DNA of 64,000 nt from the NCBI GenBank assembly GCA_018105865.1, contig CM030859.1, positions 4,764,343 to 4,828,342 of the forward strand, read 5' to 3'. The position numbers were made by a program, and so were the translations under genes. Below, one piece after another: positions 12,826-22,661 of the stretch. A model generated the notes under the pieces. It ran no database searches and was not told where the DNA came from. It worked only from the letters and a program-made list of their open reading frames with translations. This stretch comes from Metaphire vulgaris. Its lineage: Eukaryota > Annelida > Clitellata > Crassiclitellata > Megascolecidae. Within the stretch, counting starts at the first letter, position 1. Every line of letters starts with the position of its first letter.

Positions 12826-14209
12826 CAGGGGTGTCAAAACCTTGGTCCGCAGGCCAAACTTGGCCCACATGCTGATTTTATTTGGCCCGCGAAAATATTT
12901 ACACTTTTAAAATTTCTGCTTAAAGTTTATGTGTGAAATTGGTTTGAAGTAAAATCTTTTTGGGTTTTAAAAATTGCTTTGATGTAGAATCGTATATCCT
13001 GTGTTTTGCTGGCGCGACAAATAGAAGAGCATACGGTAAATCTTTTATGGTTTTGAGTTTTGTTGGTGATGTTGACTGAACCAGTATATTGACGCGCTAT
13101 ATCAGTGTCTCGCAGCTGTGTGCCGCGGCACACTAGCTAGAGATTCCAGCTGTGCCGTGAAAGAATTTCAGAATTTTACTATTATTTTAATTTTTTTGTT
13201 CCCTTCCTAAAAATTTTGCCGGATGAGCAAGTGTAAAAATGGCGTCATATATAGAACCTAGCGGAACAGCCTACAATACAATATATCGGACATCCATTTT
13301 TTATATAACGCAACAGCGGCCAGAAATTAACGTCTTTCGTTGACGCCACCGTCAAACCTTTACAATGTAAAAACAACAGCGCCTGGAGCGCAGGATACAT
13401 TTGACCACAATTACCGTTTTGAAATTATTACATTGCATGTGTTGAGATGTTGCAATAGTAGGGTAACTATAAGTATAGTAACAGTTGAATTTGATGCTTT
13501 TGCAGATTTAGCCCTATGAAATTTGAAATGGATAAATTTTTGGCAAGATCTTAAAATGCAAGGTGAAAACGACACTAAGGAAAACAACGGCGAGAATCTA
13601 CAGTCTATGAACGTTAAATCTACATATCATTATATGTGACTGCAGACCCGCAATAAAGAACACTCAATTTAATAAATTGTTGGTTGGTTGTAATTTTATG
13701 AAGAATGTGCCGTGAAAAAAATTTGTTCTGTTTAGTGTGCCGCGAGGTAAAAAGTTTGCGAGACACTGCGCTATATCAACAGCGGGAGATTACTACAGTC
13801 ATCACGCAAATTTCAGTAGCTTTGGCTGCAGATTTAAAACCGGACGTGGCTAAACTAGTGAAAAATAAACAATGTCATGTCTCATCAGCTTCCATGTCTA
13901 CATCGAACGTCATCTAACTTTACATGTTTTCAATTTGATCATCAGTTCTTCACCATTAACAGATTTTGAAATTTAACTGTTTCTGTTAGACATGACTAGA
14001 ATACTGTTTGTTATAGTTACAACAATAGGTTTTAATCAATGTGAATAATGTAATAATTGAATGGCCTTTCATGTTTTCGTCATTTTACTTTAGATTTCAG
14101 ATAGCTCATATTTTGGAATATAATATTCCCTGGCATTTTTGCATTTGGTCCGCGAGGACATGGAAGACATGTCATTTGGCCCGCCACCCAAAAGGTCTCG
14201 ACACCCCTG
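12826..14209. mobile_element. Middle hAT-type element of the nest
   Basis: Ends CAGGGGTGTCAAAACC and ...GTCTCGACACCCCTG are inverted. They are flanked by identical 8-bp duplications TTCTAAAG at 12818-12825 and 14210-14217. Subterminal GGCCCGC/GCGGGCC-rich stretches (TTGGCCCGCGA and TTTGGCCCGCC) are shared by both sides. No intact transposase. Confidence 0.85.
13103..13768. mobile_element. Inner hAT-type element of the nest
   Basis: Inverted termini CAGTGTCTCGCA / TGCGAGACACTG have identical 8-bp target duplications CGCTATAT at 13095-13102 and 13769-13776. Both subterminal regions carry TGTGCCGCG-type motifs. At 666 bp it is too short for a transposase and none is recognisable. Confidence 0.9.
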
Positions 14210-14450
14210 TTCTAAAGTGTCATTTTCTAACCAATTTGATACCTATACAATGTCACAAGCTTTGAAAGTTGCAAGAAAGGTTTTAAAAGACTTATATGCC
14301 TGTAATCTTCCATACACAGCTTATATTAAAATAATTAGTGTTTTATGAAACTTTTATCCAATTTTAGTCGACAAAAAGTTTGCAGGGTCACATCATGTTA
14401 CAAAGCCACTGAAGTGAGTTGCACAGTTCCAAACAGTTTGGGGAAACCTG

Positions 14451-14922
14451 GTCTTTAGTACCTTTAAAATTAATCTAATTCACAATAATGCAAGGAAGCG
14501 TATTCCGACCATTTTGCTCTGAAACTCCAATAACAATAGGGCTCTTCAATGCGAAGAAGTATCACCTACCGGTTAAGCGATTTGGCAATACTCATGGGAT
14601 TTTTAAGACGCGTAAAAAAGGTATGTTCCTGGCAACATTAAAAAAAGATAATTTCAAGAAATTTCAATCTCTATTTCTCTCCTTTTGTCTTATTTGGCGA
14701 AAAGATGAATAATTATGCCTAATATACTTGCCACATATTTCATTCTAATTGAACCAGAGCTTTTTTTTGCCATTTTTTCAAAACTCAAAAGATTCTTTTC
14801 AACTAACGTTCGCCAGATGGCCTAATGCATTTTAATATTACATGCTATGATTAGGGTCGTGGCATGTTACAAAAACGCAGAAGTGGGTTGCAGTTCCAAA
14901 ATGTTTGGTATGAACTGCTGTT
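14451..14922 (-). repeat. Dispersed repeat, reverse-complement match of 2507-2985
   Basis: The segment matches 2507-2985 in reverse orientation over nearly its whole length, including the AGAGAAATAGAGATTG, TTAAGACGCGTAA and TTTCAGAGCAAAATGGTCGG stretches. It joins an internal end-type motif at 14450 exactly as its partner does at 2984. Confidence 0.8.
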
Positions 14923-16594
14923 TGTTTTATAGCCTATTGGCTATAAAAACATTTTACCCAGAAACTGATCACATGTTACTTCATGATATCCAGCTGAAAT
15001 GGTCATAGTGTTAACCTTGAAAACTAGCAAATAAATACAATCTGGTTTTATTTCATCATCTCTTGAAGAGCATTAAATTACAATATAAAGCAATATTTAT
15101 TAAAACTTCATGCCAATTGAATACCAAAAAGATTCATGCTTGTGGTCAAAATTTCATGTATCTGATTTTAGATCTGGACAGATAACATACCTGTATATAG
15201 CAACATTAGCAACACTGATAGATATAATGGCGGCACAAACAGCTATATTAAACATTACTATTCTTGAAGAAGTCTAGTTATTTGCAAGGAATTCAAGTAT
15301 GCTTTTTCTATAACAGTGCTCCACAGACCACAAACCCCACGACCAAATTTGGCCTGTGAAGGTACTTTACATAACCCCGTGAGTTCCTTTTCATATTATT
15401 GTAATCCTTAGTTTGTGACCTTATGCTTCTTAAACCATGCAGTCTTGTATACACTGTACCCACAGATATGGGTCGAATTCCAAGATACCAGAGGGTTGAG
15501 CTCATTAGTGTAGCCACAGAGGGAGCGGAGCCTATTTGAACTGGCACCATTTGTGGGACTAATACAAAACCGATGAGAATTTTTACAAGATGGTGTGCTA
15601 TTCAATTGATTCGATAAACTTAGTTGTATTGCAGCTTTTTACCATTCTTTAACAAATCAGTCTTTGAAGCACACACATATTAACTCTGTTATTACTCAAA
15701 AACTTTTGGACTGGGCAGTACTAGGTGAGTTAACAACACACCCTTCCGGAATAAATGGGGAAGTGTGCGCTGACTTGACGGTGCCCCCATTTCTTGAACC
15801 CTGGCTATGTTTGACAGTCTTTCATGGTTCTTATTATTATTATTATTATTCTTATTATTATTATTGTTACCGGCATTTCTAAAGCGCAATTTGCAATACA
15901 GCAAATGCATTACATAGGCCTATATACAATAGAATCCAAAAGATTATATCATTTATAAAATCTTTTCTTCTTATTTTCTGTAACAGGCTACTTTTTAGGC
16001 CTAAATTATTGCACATATGCGCCTAATCATTCTAAATAGTACACTAAACATTAACATTTGATACCTATACACTGGCAAGTGCTGTATAGTCAGGTTTCTT
16101 GTACTATGACCCATCAAAATTGCTTCAGAAATTGGCCTTTCATGGGAAAAGTTCGTGAACTGCTGCTCTGTAACTTGGGCAAGAACAAAAATGACAAATA
16201 GTATGTTTTGATCTACATGACAATATAACTTTATATGCACATGTTAAATCAAAAGCCTGTAAATTGCCACAATGTTTCGTTTTTTTCTGTCATTGTCAAT
16301 TAATAACTCAGACCATTCATGAAAACTTCAGAAGTTCAGATCAACATTCTTATGTACTTATCATAATCCTAAAATGCTTTTATCTCTCAATGATTAGGCA
16401 ATAAGATTGATGATATTCTGCTATGTCAAGTATTTAAAGCTTTTTAGTGCATACATTTAGTTTCAAGTTAATTGTGGATTCGTGAAGAGCTTTTATAGGC
16501 AACTTATTGAACAAGAATGATACATCATACAATTGATATACACACAGATGCACACATATAGGTATATGTGTATGTATGTGTATATGTACCTATA
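14923..16594. other. Stretch without a recognised gene; TTA microsatellite
   Basis: Contains an interrupted (TTA)n at 15834-15866 followed by TTTCTAAAGCGC, which resembles a LINE 3' tail, and an unrecognised GC-richer patch near 15310-15560. No exon or RNA gene is supported. Confidence 0.35.
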
Positions 16595-16602
16595 TATGTA
16601 TA

Positions 16603-16859
16603 CAGGACCCCCGAGAGAAATTCCAGGCCCCTGTGCAGAATAATTTTCTTGACAACCTTATTTTTTGCTTGTCAGCCTCTTTTACATGTTAAAATTAGCT
16701 GATGACCTTTTTTGCTTGTCAACCTTTCACGCCAGACCCCCTCTACTTTAGTGTTATTATTCATATTATTGTAAATTATACATATTCATCATGGGCTCGC
16801 CCCCCCCCGACCACCGGGCCCCTGTGCAGTTGCCCCTGTCTCCCCTCTCGGCGGCCCTG
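16603..16859. mobile_element. hAT-type MITE with TATGTATA duplication
   Basis: Ends CAGGACCCCCGAGAG and ...CTCTCGGCGGCCCTG are inverted. The 8 bp TATGTATA is present at 16595-16602 and 16860-16867. The interior contains GATGACCTTTTTTGCTTGTC (16701-16720), a motif seen in several other MITEs of this window. Confidence 0.85.
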
Positions 16860-16864
16860 TATGT

Positions 16865-17988
16865 ATATGTTATAGTCAAAACGTGTAATTAGTCATTACA
16901 CAAAATGACTAAAGTTTCAGTCATTGCATGTAATGCCCCATAGGGTCAGTCATTTCATGCAGTGACTAAAATAACCAGTCATTCCATGCAATGACTAACT
17001 TTTCCAATGATTTATTTCACACTTTGACTGACCTGCTATATATTCGCTAATATAATCCTACAAGACTGCGGTCACCGGCTGATAGGTTAATGATGGGTGG
17101 ATTATCGCTGGCCATAGGAGCTGAAAGTGTCGTCAGTTAACGATAAGTCAAAGACAAGGCAACAGTACTACATTCTTAAACGATATGAAGTACTGCAACG
17201 TGGAGATGCAGAAAAGTTGATTTTAAAAATGTACAGAAGCAAATGGCAAAGAGCAAACAGTGTATTTCACACATATTGATGAGTAGGCTACTGGGCACAG
17301 AGGACGGGACAAGGTGATGAAATCTTTATCAACCAAAATATATGCTAACATAACACGTGAGGTTTGTCTAATAATACAGCTCTTCGATCAAAATAAATTA
17401 TTCCGATTTAGTTAGCAATCCAGCTTTTTGTTGCTAGAACAAAGTTTTTCTACTTGTGCTGTGAACGTGTTTCTATATCTCTGTTATCCATTTTAGCATT
17501 TGCTGTATTCGTACTAACTGAAATGTCAAGGAGCTACTTCCATTTATATAGGACCACATTTCTATAGGAGGGTGTACTGGACATTGAGTCTAGTCTAGCC
17601 CAGTTGAATTTTAATGTCTGGATTAGTGTCACTATTTCAGTTTAACAGGTTCTCTCTTAGTGTCACTATTAGTGTAACAATTAGTGTGAATGAGTGCCAA
17701 ACAATGAATTGAATGAATCTGTCAATGACTAACAAAGACAGTAAAGGGGAAGTCTGAAAACATGGCCAGCGCTAATCCACCTGTCATTAACCTATCAGTC
17801 TGAAACACCGAAATCACAGCCTTATAGGATTATATTAGCGAAAATAGATGGTCAGTCAAAGTGTGAAATAAATCATTGGAAAAGTTAGTCATTGCATGAA
17901 ATGACTGACCCTATGAGGCATTAGCGCAATGACTGAAACTTTAGTCATTTCGTGTAATGACTAATTAAACATTTTGACTGTAACATAT
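16865..17988. mobile_element. Foldback/Mutator-like element with about 230-250 bp inverted arms
   Basis: The left arm (16865-17115) and right arm (17762-17988) are inverted copies, sharing for example ATATGTTA, TAATTAGTCATTACAC, TTTATTTCACACTTTGACTG and CGCTAATATAATCCTA. The left arm has an extra AGTCATT-rich stretch. The 650-bp core encodes nothing I recognise. Long terminal inverted repeats suggest a Mutator-like or foldback element, but no clear target duplication was found. Confidence 0.75.
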
Positions 17989-18000
17989 TATACACTGTAT

Positions 18001-18154
18001 ATACATACATACAGACAGACAGAAATACATACATACATACATACATACATACATACATACAGATAGATAGATAGATGGATGGATGGATAGATGGATGGAT
18101 GGATGGATGGATGCATGGATGGATGCATGGGTGGATGGATGGATGGATGGAGAG
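18001..18154. repeat. CATA/GATA/GGAT microsatellite
   Basis: Runs of ACAT, GATA and GGAT units grade into one another and produce artefactual histidine/serine/proline- or tryptophan-rich open frames on both strands. Confidence 0.95.
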
Positions 18155-18340
18155 CAGTGGCATCACCAGGAATTTTGGGTTGAGGGACAAAGGGGCTGGC
18201 ATTTCAGATTCCATATCCCAACCCACACACATCCTCCACAAAAAAACTTTTTCACCAGATTTGCACAAATCTGGTAGGTGGTCTGGGGGCAGGTTGGGGG
18301 GAGGAGTTGCCCCCATTTGCCTCCCGTGGCGACGTTAATG
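18155..18340. mobile_element. Short hAT-like MITE next to the microsatellite
   Basis: It starts CAGTGGCATCACCAGG and ends ...CCCGTGGCGACGTTAATG, with ATGGAGAG repeated at 18147-18154 and 18341-18348. The terminal repeats are imperfect and the flanks are low complexity, so the duplication could be coincidence. Confidence 0.5.
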
Positions 18341-18348
18341 ATGGAGAG

Positions 18349-19045
18349 AGATGGGGGGAGAGAGAGAATCTTGAAATGACAGTTGTTTTCTCAACATTTG
18401 GTGAATATAACATTGAAATAGCAAGTCTCAAAAAGAACAGACAGAACAGAGTGGCTGTCAAAATTCAATGGGTGTTCCAAGGTCATTGAGAGTTGAGACT
18501 GGAAGTTCTGTCGGGACGCCCGACAATTGTCACTGTGTGAGGAGAAGCAAGCCAAACATGCTGCACAAGCAGAAGACACTGATTACTGTAATTCAAACAA
18601 ATGAATTAATTAATCAACTTATAAGCCTCAAACTGTAGATCAAAAAGTTCCTCCCTTTACCCAATAGAGTCCATATTTATGAAAAAAAGCTTATTATTTC
18701 ATTCTACATATCAACTGCTGGTCATCAAGGAATTAACCATTATAAAAAGTTACCTACAAATTATCAAAAACTGAAAAACAATTTCAGACACACATCTTAT
18801 TAACCTAAATTACCATTAACTTAAATTAGCCCCAAAACATCAAAGTTTATCTCATTTTACTTGCATCAGAACAAGTAAAGAGTGTAAGTGAATACACAGC
18901 TATCCAGTTCACAAAAATATTTGCCAAACTATCGATACCATCTGAACATACTGGAAGTCACAAATATTGGGGCAAAAGTAGTCTGACCTCTCACAGGCTT
19001 TAAAAAATCGAACACCAATTACAATTTACAAAGCAAATGACAAAC
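18349..19045. other. Probable APP-like intron, nothing recognised
   Basis: On the minus strand this lies downstream of APP-like exon 2. No further APP exon (the segment leading to the PYRCL-type motif) was recognised here. Confidence 0.4.
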
Positions 19046-19183
19046 CTTTTGGCAGTAAGTGAGGATTTCTGAGGGATCCTTGAGGCATCCTGAACTGTCA
19101 TCTTTTATCCAACCATTGTCTGTCTGGTACATTGCAGGCTGGTTGCAATGGAATGCAACCATTGGTTCCTTGCCATCATCACC
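19046..19183 (-). CDS. APP: APP-like exon 2: start of growth-factor-like domain
   Basis: The exon is 138 nt (46 codons) with acceptor GTTACAG|GG and donor AAAAG|GTTTG, phase 0 at both ends. Its three cysteines (in FHC, SGC and TYC) match the first three of the APP E1 domain. Confidence 0.85.
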
Positions 19184-20023
19184 CTGTAACATTTAAATAA
19201 ATTCTGAATTTCTGTTTATGTCACCTTACTTCCCATCATTTTAAAGGGGCACTGATCTACACCAGAGATTCATAAATAGTACTATAGTGGCCAAAGACCC
19301 AGTAGGGCTTCTAAAAGCATCCTCCATGGTTAATTGAATATATGCAAGAAATGCATATTCATCCCAAATTTGTTTCATTTTTGTTAAATTAGACTAAATG
19401 AAACTGAAAATGAGTGGAAAATAGAAAAACAAATCACAAGAACAAATAGGGTCAAATTTTTTGCCATGATTTTGCAGATTTATAGAAATTTCAAAATTAC
19501 CAAATTCCCTAACATCTACTGGTAATGAAATTTCAAATCTGATCGGTGACGACACAGCTAAAATAATATTCAACTCATAAGCAAACAGCAACTATAATCC
19601 TCCTTGCATCTTTTATCAAATACTGCGCTTTCCCTCTCCCTCTTTCCCTCTGACTGATCTCTGGAATGACCTGGTCTTTTGCGGATGGATTTGAAGCACC
19701 ATCAATTGATACCCTTGGGTATTAGAACTGATGCTATAGAAGTGCATAATTATTACTCCACTTCATTCCCCCTTTTGCAAAGATGAATAAATCAGCACCT
19801 GCTATTTTACTCGCTTGCTCACCATTTTGCCCATTCACTCACTTATCTACCCATGCATTCTGCGTCATAATGCCAGCGCAGAGGCCATCTGCCCATCTAT
19901 GTCGGCGGATTTGCGTCGATTCAGACAAAATTATGTCCTAAACTAGCGTTTGAATGGCGCCGCGCTTACTCGGACGAAGAGGAACGAAGCCAGGAGGACG
20001 AAATTCGCTGCAATTGTCCGCAT
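19046..20023 (-). CDS. APP: APP-like (amyloid precursor protein family) gene, 5' coding part
   Basis: Two minus-strand exons join in phase to give a signal peptide followed by the start of the APP E1 growth-factor-like domain. Exon 2 reads EPMVAFHCNQPAMYQ...NGWIKDD...GCLKDPSEILTYCQK. It aligns with the vertebrate APP stretch around its first three conserved cysteines (FC..., TC..., YCQ). APP proteins are single-pass membrane proteins processed by secretases and act in neuronal adhesion and signalling. The split between the signal-peptide exon and the E1 exon, both phase 0, also matches the vertebrate gene as I remember it. Later exons (the rest of E1, E2, the transmembrane segment, the cytoplasmic NPTY motif) were not found and should lie at lower coordinates or beyond the window. 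It could equally be an APLP-type paralogue; family assignment is firm, the orthology label less so. Confidence 0.85.
19184..19969 (-). other. APP-like intron 1
   Basis: 786-bp intron between the two APP-like exons, GTAAGC...GTTACAG on the minus strand. No other feature seen. Confidence 0.75.
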
Positions 20024-20210
20024 TTTGCTCGCATTCAGATCGACCGACGCGACCGATTGCCAAGCAGAAAATGTCGGCAATTTCGGCAAAAACACTGACT
20101 CGTCTGACTGAGGCACGACAGCCGGACAGACAGGGCGGGGCTTCCTCCGACCGCCCTCAACACAAGTGGGCGTGGCCACGCCACCACAAGTATTTCCACG
20201 TTGAGTCAGA
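19880..20210 (-). promoter_or_regulatory. CpG-rich region around APP-like exon 1
   Basis: The stretch around and upstream of the signal-peptide exon is dense in CG dinucleotides (CGACCGACGCGACCG and similar) and contains GGGCGGGGC and GGGCGTGGC boxes at about 20135-20175, Sp1/KLF-like sites on the upstream side of a minus-strand start. The surrounding DNA is AT-rich. A promoter is inferred, not shown. Confidence 0.5.
19970..20023 (-). CDS. APP: APP-like exon 1: signal peptide
   Basis: The start ATG (complement of 20021-20023) has an A at -3. It is followed by 17 codons rich in A, F, L and V (MRTIAANFVLLASFLFVR), a typical secretory signal core. The exon ends at CGA|GTAAGC, a good donor, in phase 0. 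Reading on past the donor reaches a stop within nine codons. Confidence 0.8.
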
Positions 20211-20294
20211 AAAAAATGGCAACGATCTCCATATTCATGTATCGACGATAACATGCACAGGCCAAATTGTAAAAATCAATCAATGGGTAATGTA

Positions 20295-20660
20295 ATATAT
20301 CAGAATATTTGTATAGCATCTCTTCTGAAGAATCACTCAGAAGCGTTCTTGCTGTAGTTACTGCATATTGATAAAGAGATGATTAGCTCCGGGCACCACC
20401 CCTCCCCCAATTTGAGGTCGACCCCCCTCCCAAATTCACAATCCTAGAAATATCCCTGGTGGTGTAGACAACATAGGGACGCTGGAAGACTGGAATTGAG
20501 TGCCAAAGTTCTGGTGCAGCATATGAAAAAGCAGGGTTGCAAATATTGAGAGATCAGAGCTAGGACGAAGGAGAGTCATATGAGAGAAAGATCAAGCAGA
20601 TGGAGGATATTGTGGGATTAGGCCTATCAGCTTTTGTTGGCTTTTTGTAGGCTATCAGCT
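20295..20660. repeat. LINE 3'-region-like dispersed repeat
   Basis: 20295-20370 matches 41630-41720: the phrase ATATTTGTATAGCNNCTCTTCTGAAGAATCACTCAGAAG is common to both (internal run GAAGAATCACTCAGAAG). Such text is typical of L2/CR1-type 3' ends. A further low-similarity block follows at about 20490-20580. Confidence 0.5.
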
Positions 20661-20664
20661 TTTC

Positions 20665-20665
<1 letters not shown>

Positions 20666-20729
<64 letters not shown>
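20666..20729. repeat. (TAA)n(TTA)n snapback microsatellite
   Basis: About ten TAA units are directly followed by about eleven TTA units, giving one near-perfect palindrome. Confidence 0.95.
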
Positions 20730-20736
20730 GTAATAG

Positions 20737-21667
20737 TGTAGCGAAACCAGGCTATGACTTTACCAGATGACCTCACCCGGCTTCGTGCACAGTGTTTATC
20801 AATTATCTGTCTATTATTAGCTCTCTAGGCTCGTGGCGTTCGACCTAGGCTTTTTGGCTCTAGGGTTTATCAGTTCTCAGTTCTCAGTCCTTTCTTCCCT
20901 CGTTCCTGCTCTCAGATACCTCGTATCTCCTTTTGTCAGCCGGTACCGCTGGTACCTCTACCTTCTCAGCCGGTACCGCTGATCTAACGATCCTCTACCG
21001 TGTACCGCTAACGCTTCTTCCCTTCTCTCGCAGTTACCACCGCCGGTACCGCCTCTCCTTTATCTTTACCGCTTGGTACCTCCTAACTTCAATGTCAGGT
21101 ACCTCCTGGCATTCAAGCGGTTACTACCTGTCACCGCTCTACCTTCCGTCGTCTTCGGTACCGCTTGGTACCGAATCCTGCCTTCCGCCTTCGTCGGTAC
21201 CGCCTGGTACCGGAATCCTTCCTTCCTTCCTCCTTCGGTACCGCCTGGTACCGGGATCTCAAGGGGATTTACTACCTATACGCCTCTACTATCGGCCTTC
21301 GGTACCACCTGGTACCGGGATCTCAAAGGGAATCGTACCTTCTATCCCTTTCCACAACACACGCCGCCTCGGCAATCGGTCCTGATCTGTGGCAGAACCG
21401 GCTATTTATACGATTTCTGCCGGCCACTAACGCTTGCACTCATCTAACTAGCTCGCACTCATCGCTGCCCTTTAATTGCTGCGCGCTATACATTAATCAC
21501 CTATCTCTTAGCCTTACTGCTCTACTCGGTCAATCTATCATTATTATATGGGGCCTATCTACCTATGCGGGCGGCTACCTGTCAAAGGATTAAGCTCATG
21601 AATTATTAATGACTCACTTGCGTCTATTGCTGCTAAGGGTTCTACGCTATTATCTAAATTCGCTACA
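20737..21667. mobile_element. Candidate solo LTR with a GGTACC-rich repeated interior
   Basis: Begins TGTAGCGAA and ends TTCGCTACA, a TG...CA boundary with 9-bp inverted ends, as in LTRs of Gypsy-type elements. The interior (about 20940-21320) has many GGTACCG motifs, arranged as repeated pairs such as GGTACCGCCTGGTACCG. No convincing target duplication was seen and no internal retroelement genes are adjacent. It may instead be another repeat class. Confidence 0.4.
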
Positions 21668-21739
21668 CCAGCAATATTAATGATTATGACAATAATAGCA
21701 TTTACAATTTTTGTGGAAACTGAAATTCTACTGGAAAAT

Positions 21740-22570
21740 TAAATTTCCACTTATCCACAAGCAGGGACAGCAAATCAAAGACCTACGATTTGCTGATGAC
21801 ATTGATCTAATGGCTGAGAGTGAGGAAGACCTGCAGAAGCAACTCACAGAGGTATACCAAACCAGCAAAGAATATGGATTACTTATTAACAGAAGCAAAA
21901 CAAAAGTGATGGTGATGGGAAACAACAAAGGAGTTCAAATACATGTTGATGGTGAAAAGTTGGAATGTGTTGATCAGTTTATTTACTTAGGAAGTCTAAT
22001 AACCGAAGATAATGACTGCAGCAAGGAGATAAGAAGACGGATTGAATTGCAAGCAGTACTTTTCAATTTGAACATGATCTGGAAAAAGTAAAAACATTTG
22101 CACAGACATTAAATTGCGAATTATGGACACTTGCGTGATATCTACCCTACTGTATGCATGTGAGACATGGACCATGAAGAAACAAGACAGATTAAAACTG
22201 AACGCATTTGAAATGAAATGTTATAGGAAAATGCTGAAAATAAGTTATAAAGATATGATCAAAATGATACTATTCGCAAAGACCTGGGACGAACAAAGAC
22301 TGTTGTGGAGAAGATCAAAGAAAGAAAATTATCGTTATTTGGACACATCTGCAGAATGAGGATGACAGAATAATAAAGACAGTGATGATGGGCAGGTCAA
22401 ATGGTATGAGAAAAAGAGGAAGACCAAAGAGAAGATGGATCGATGACATTCTTGAATGGACTGGACTTGACACCACCCAAAATGCGATATACATGGCCAA
22501 AGAAAGGAAAGGGCCATGGGCGAGCACTTTTACACCGTTGGCTCCGACGGTCCTTATGGACTATGGAGTG

Positions 22571-22633
<63 letters not shown>

Positions 22634-22634
22634 C
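21740..22634 (+). mobile_element. LINE 3' half ending in a GAT/ATG microsatellite
   Basis: The plus frame reads through the RT catalytic block (LRFADDIDLM), then VDQFIYLGSLITED, then after a frameshift LLYACETWTMKKQ, and finally KRGRPKRRWIDDI, the standard C-terminal order in this LINE group. The last coding stretch runs directly into a (GAT)n tail at about 22573-22634. The copy is 5'-truncated and frameshifted. Confidence 0.9.
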
Positions 22635-22661
22635 AAGCAGGGAGTCTGTAAGCCTCTCTGC

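Larger units (their letters stand above)
12734..14450. mobile_element. Outer hAT-type element of a three-level nest
   Basis: The left end CAGTGTTTCAAAAACTGTGG and the right end ...GTTTGGGGAAACCTG are inverted termini of the same type as the 2.5-3.7 kb element. The flanking octamers GCCTATTG/GTCTTTAG agree at only 5 of 8 positions, so the duplication is weak. The interior is interrupted by 12826-14209. Confidence 0.55.

Noticed and set aside
17945..18338. His/Ser/Pro- and Trp-rich frames
   Set aside because: CATA/GGAT microsatellite read-through plus a MITE; no domain.
20933..21593. Three overlapping plus-strand frames of 124-150 codons
   Set aside because: All three arise from the GGTACC repeat array; overlapping open frames in several phases reflect the repeat, not coding.
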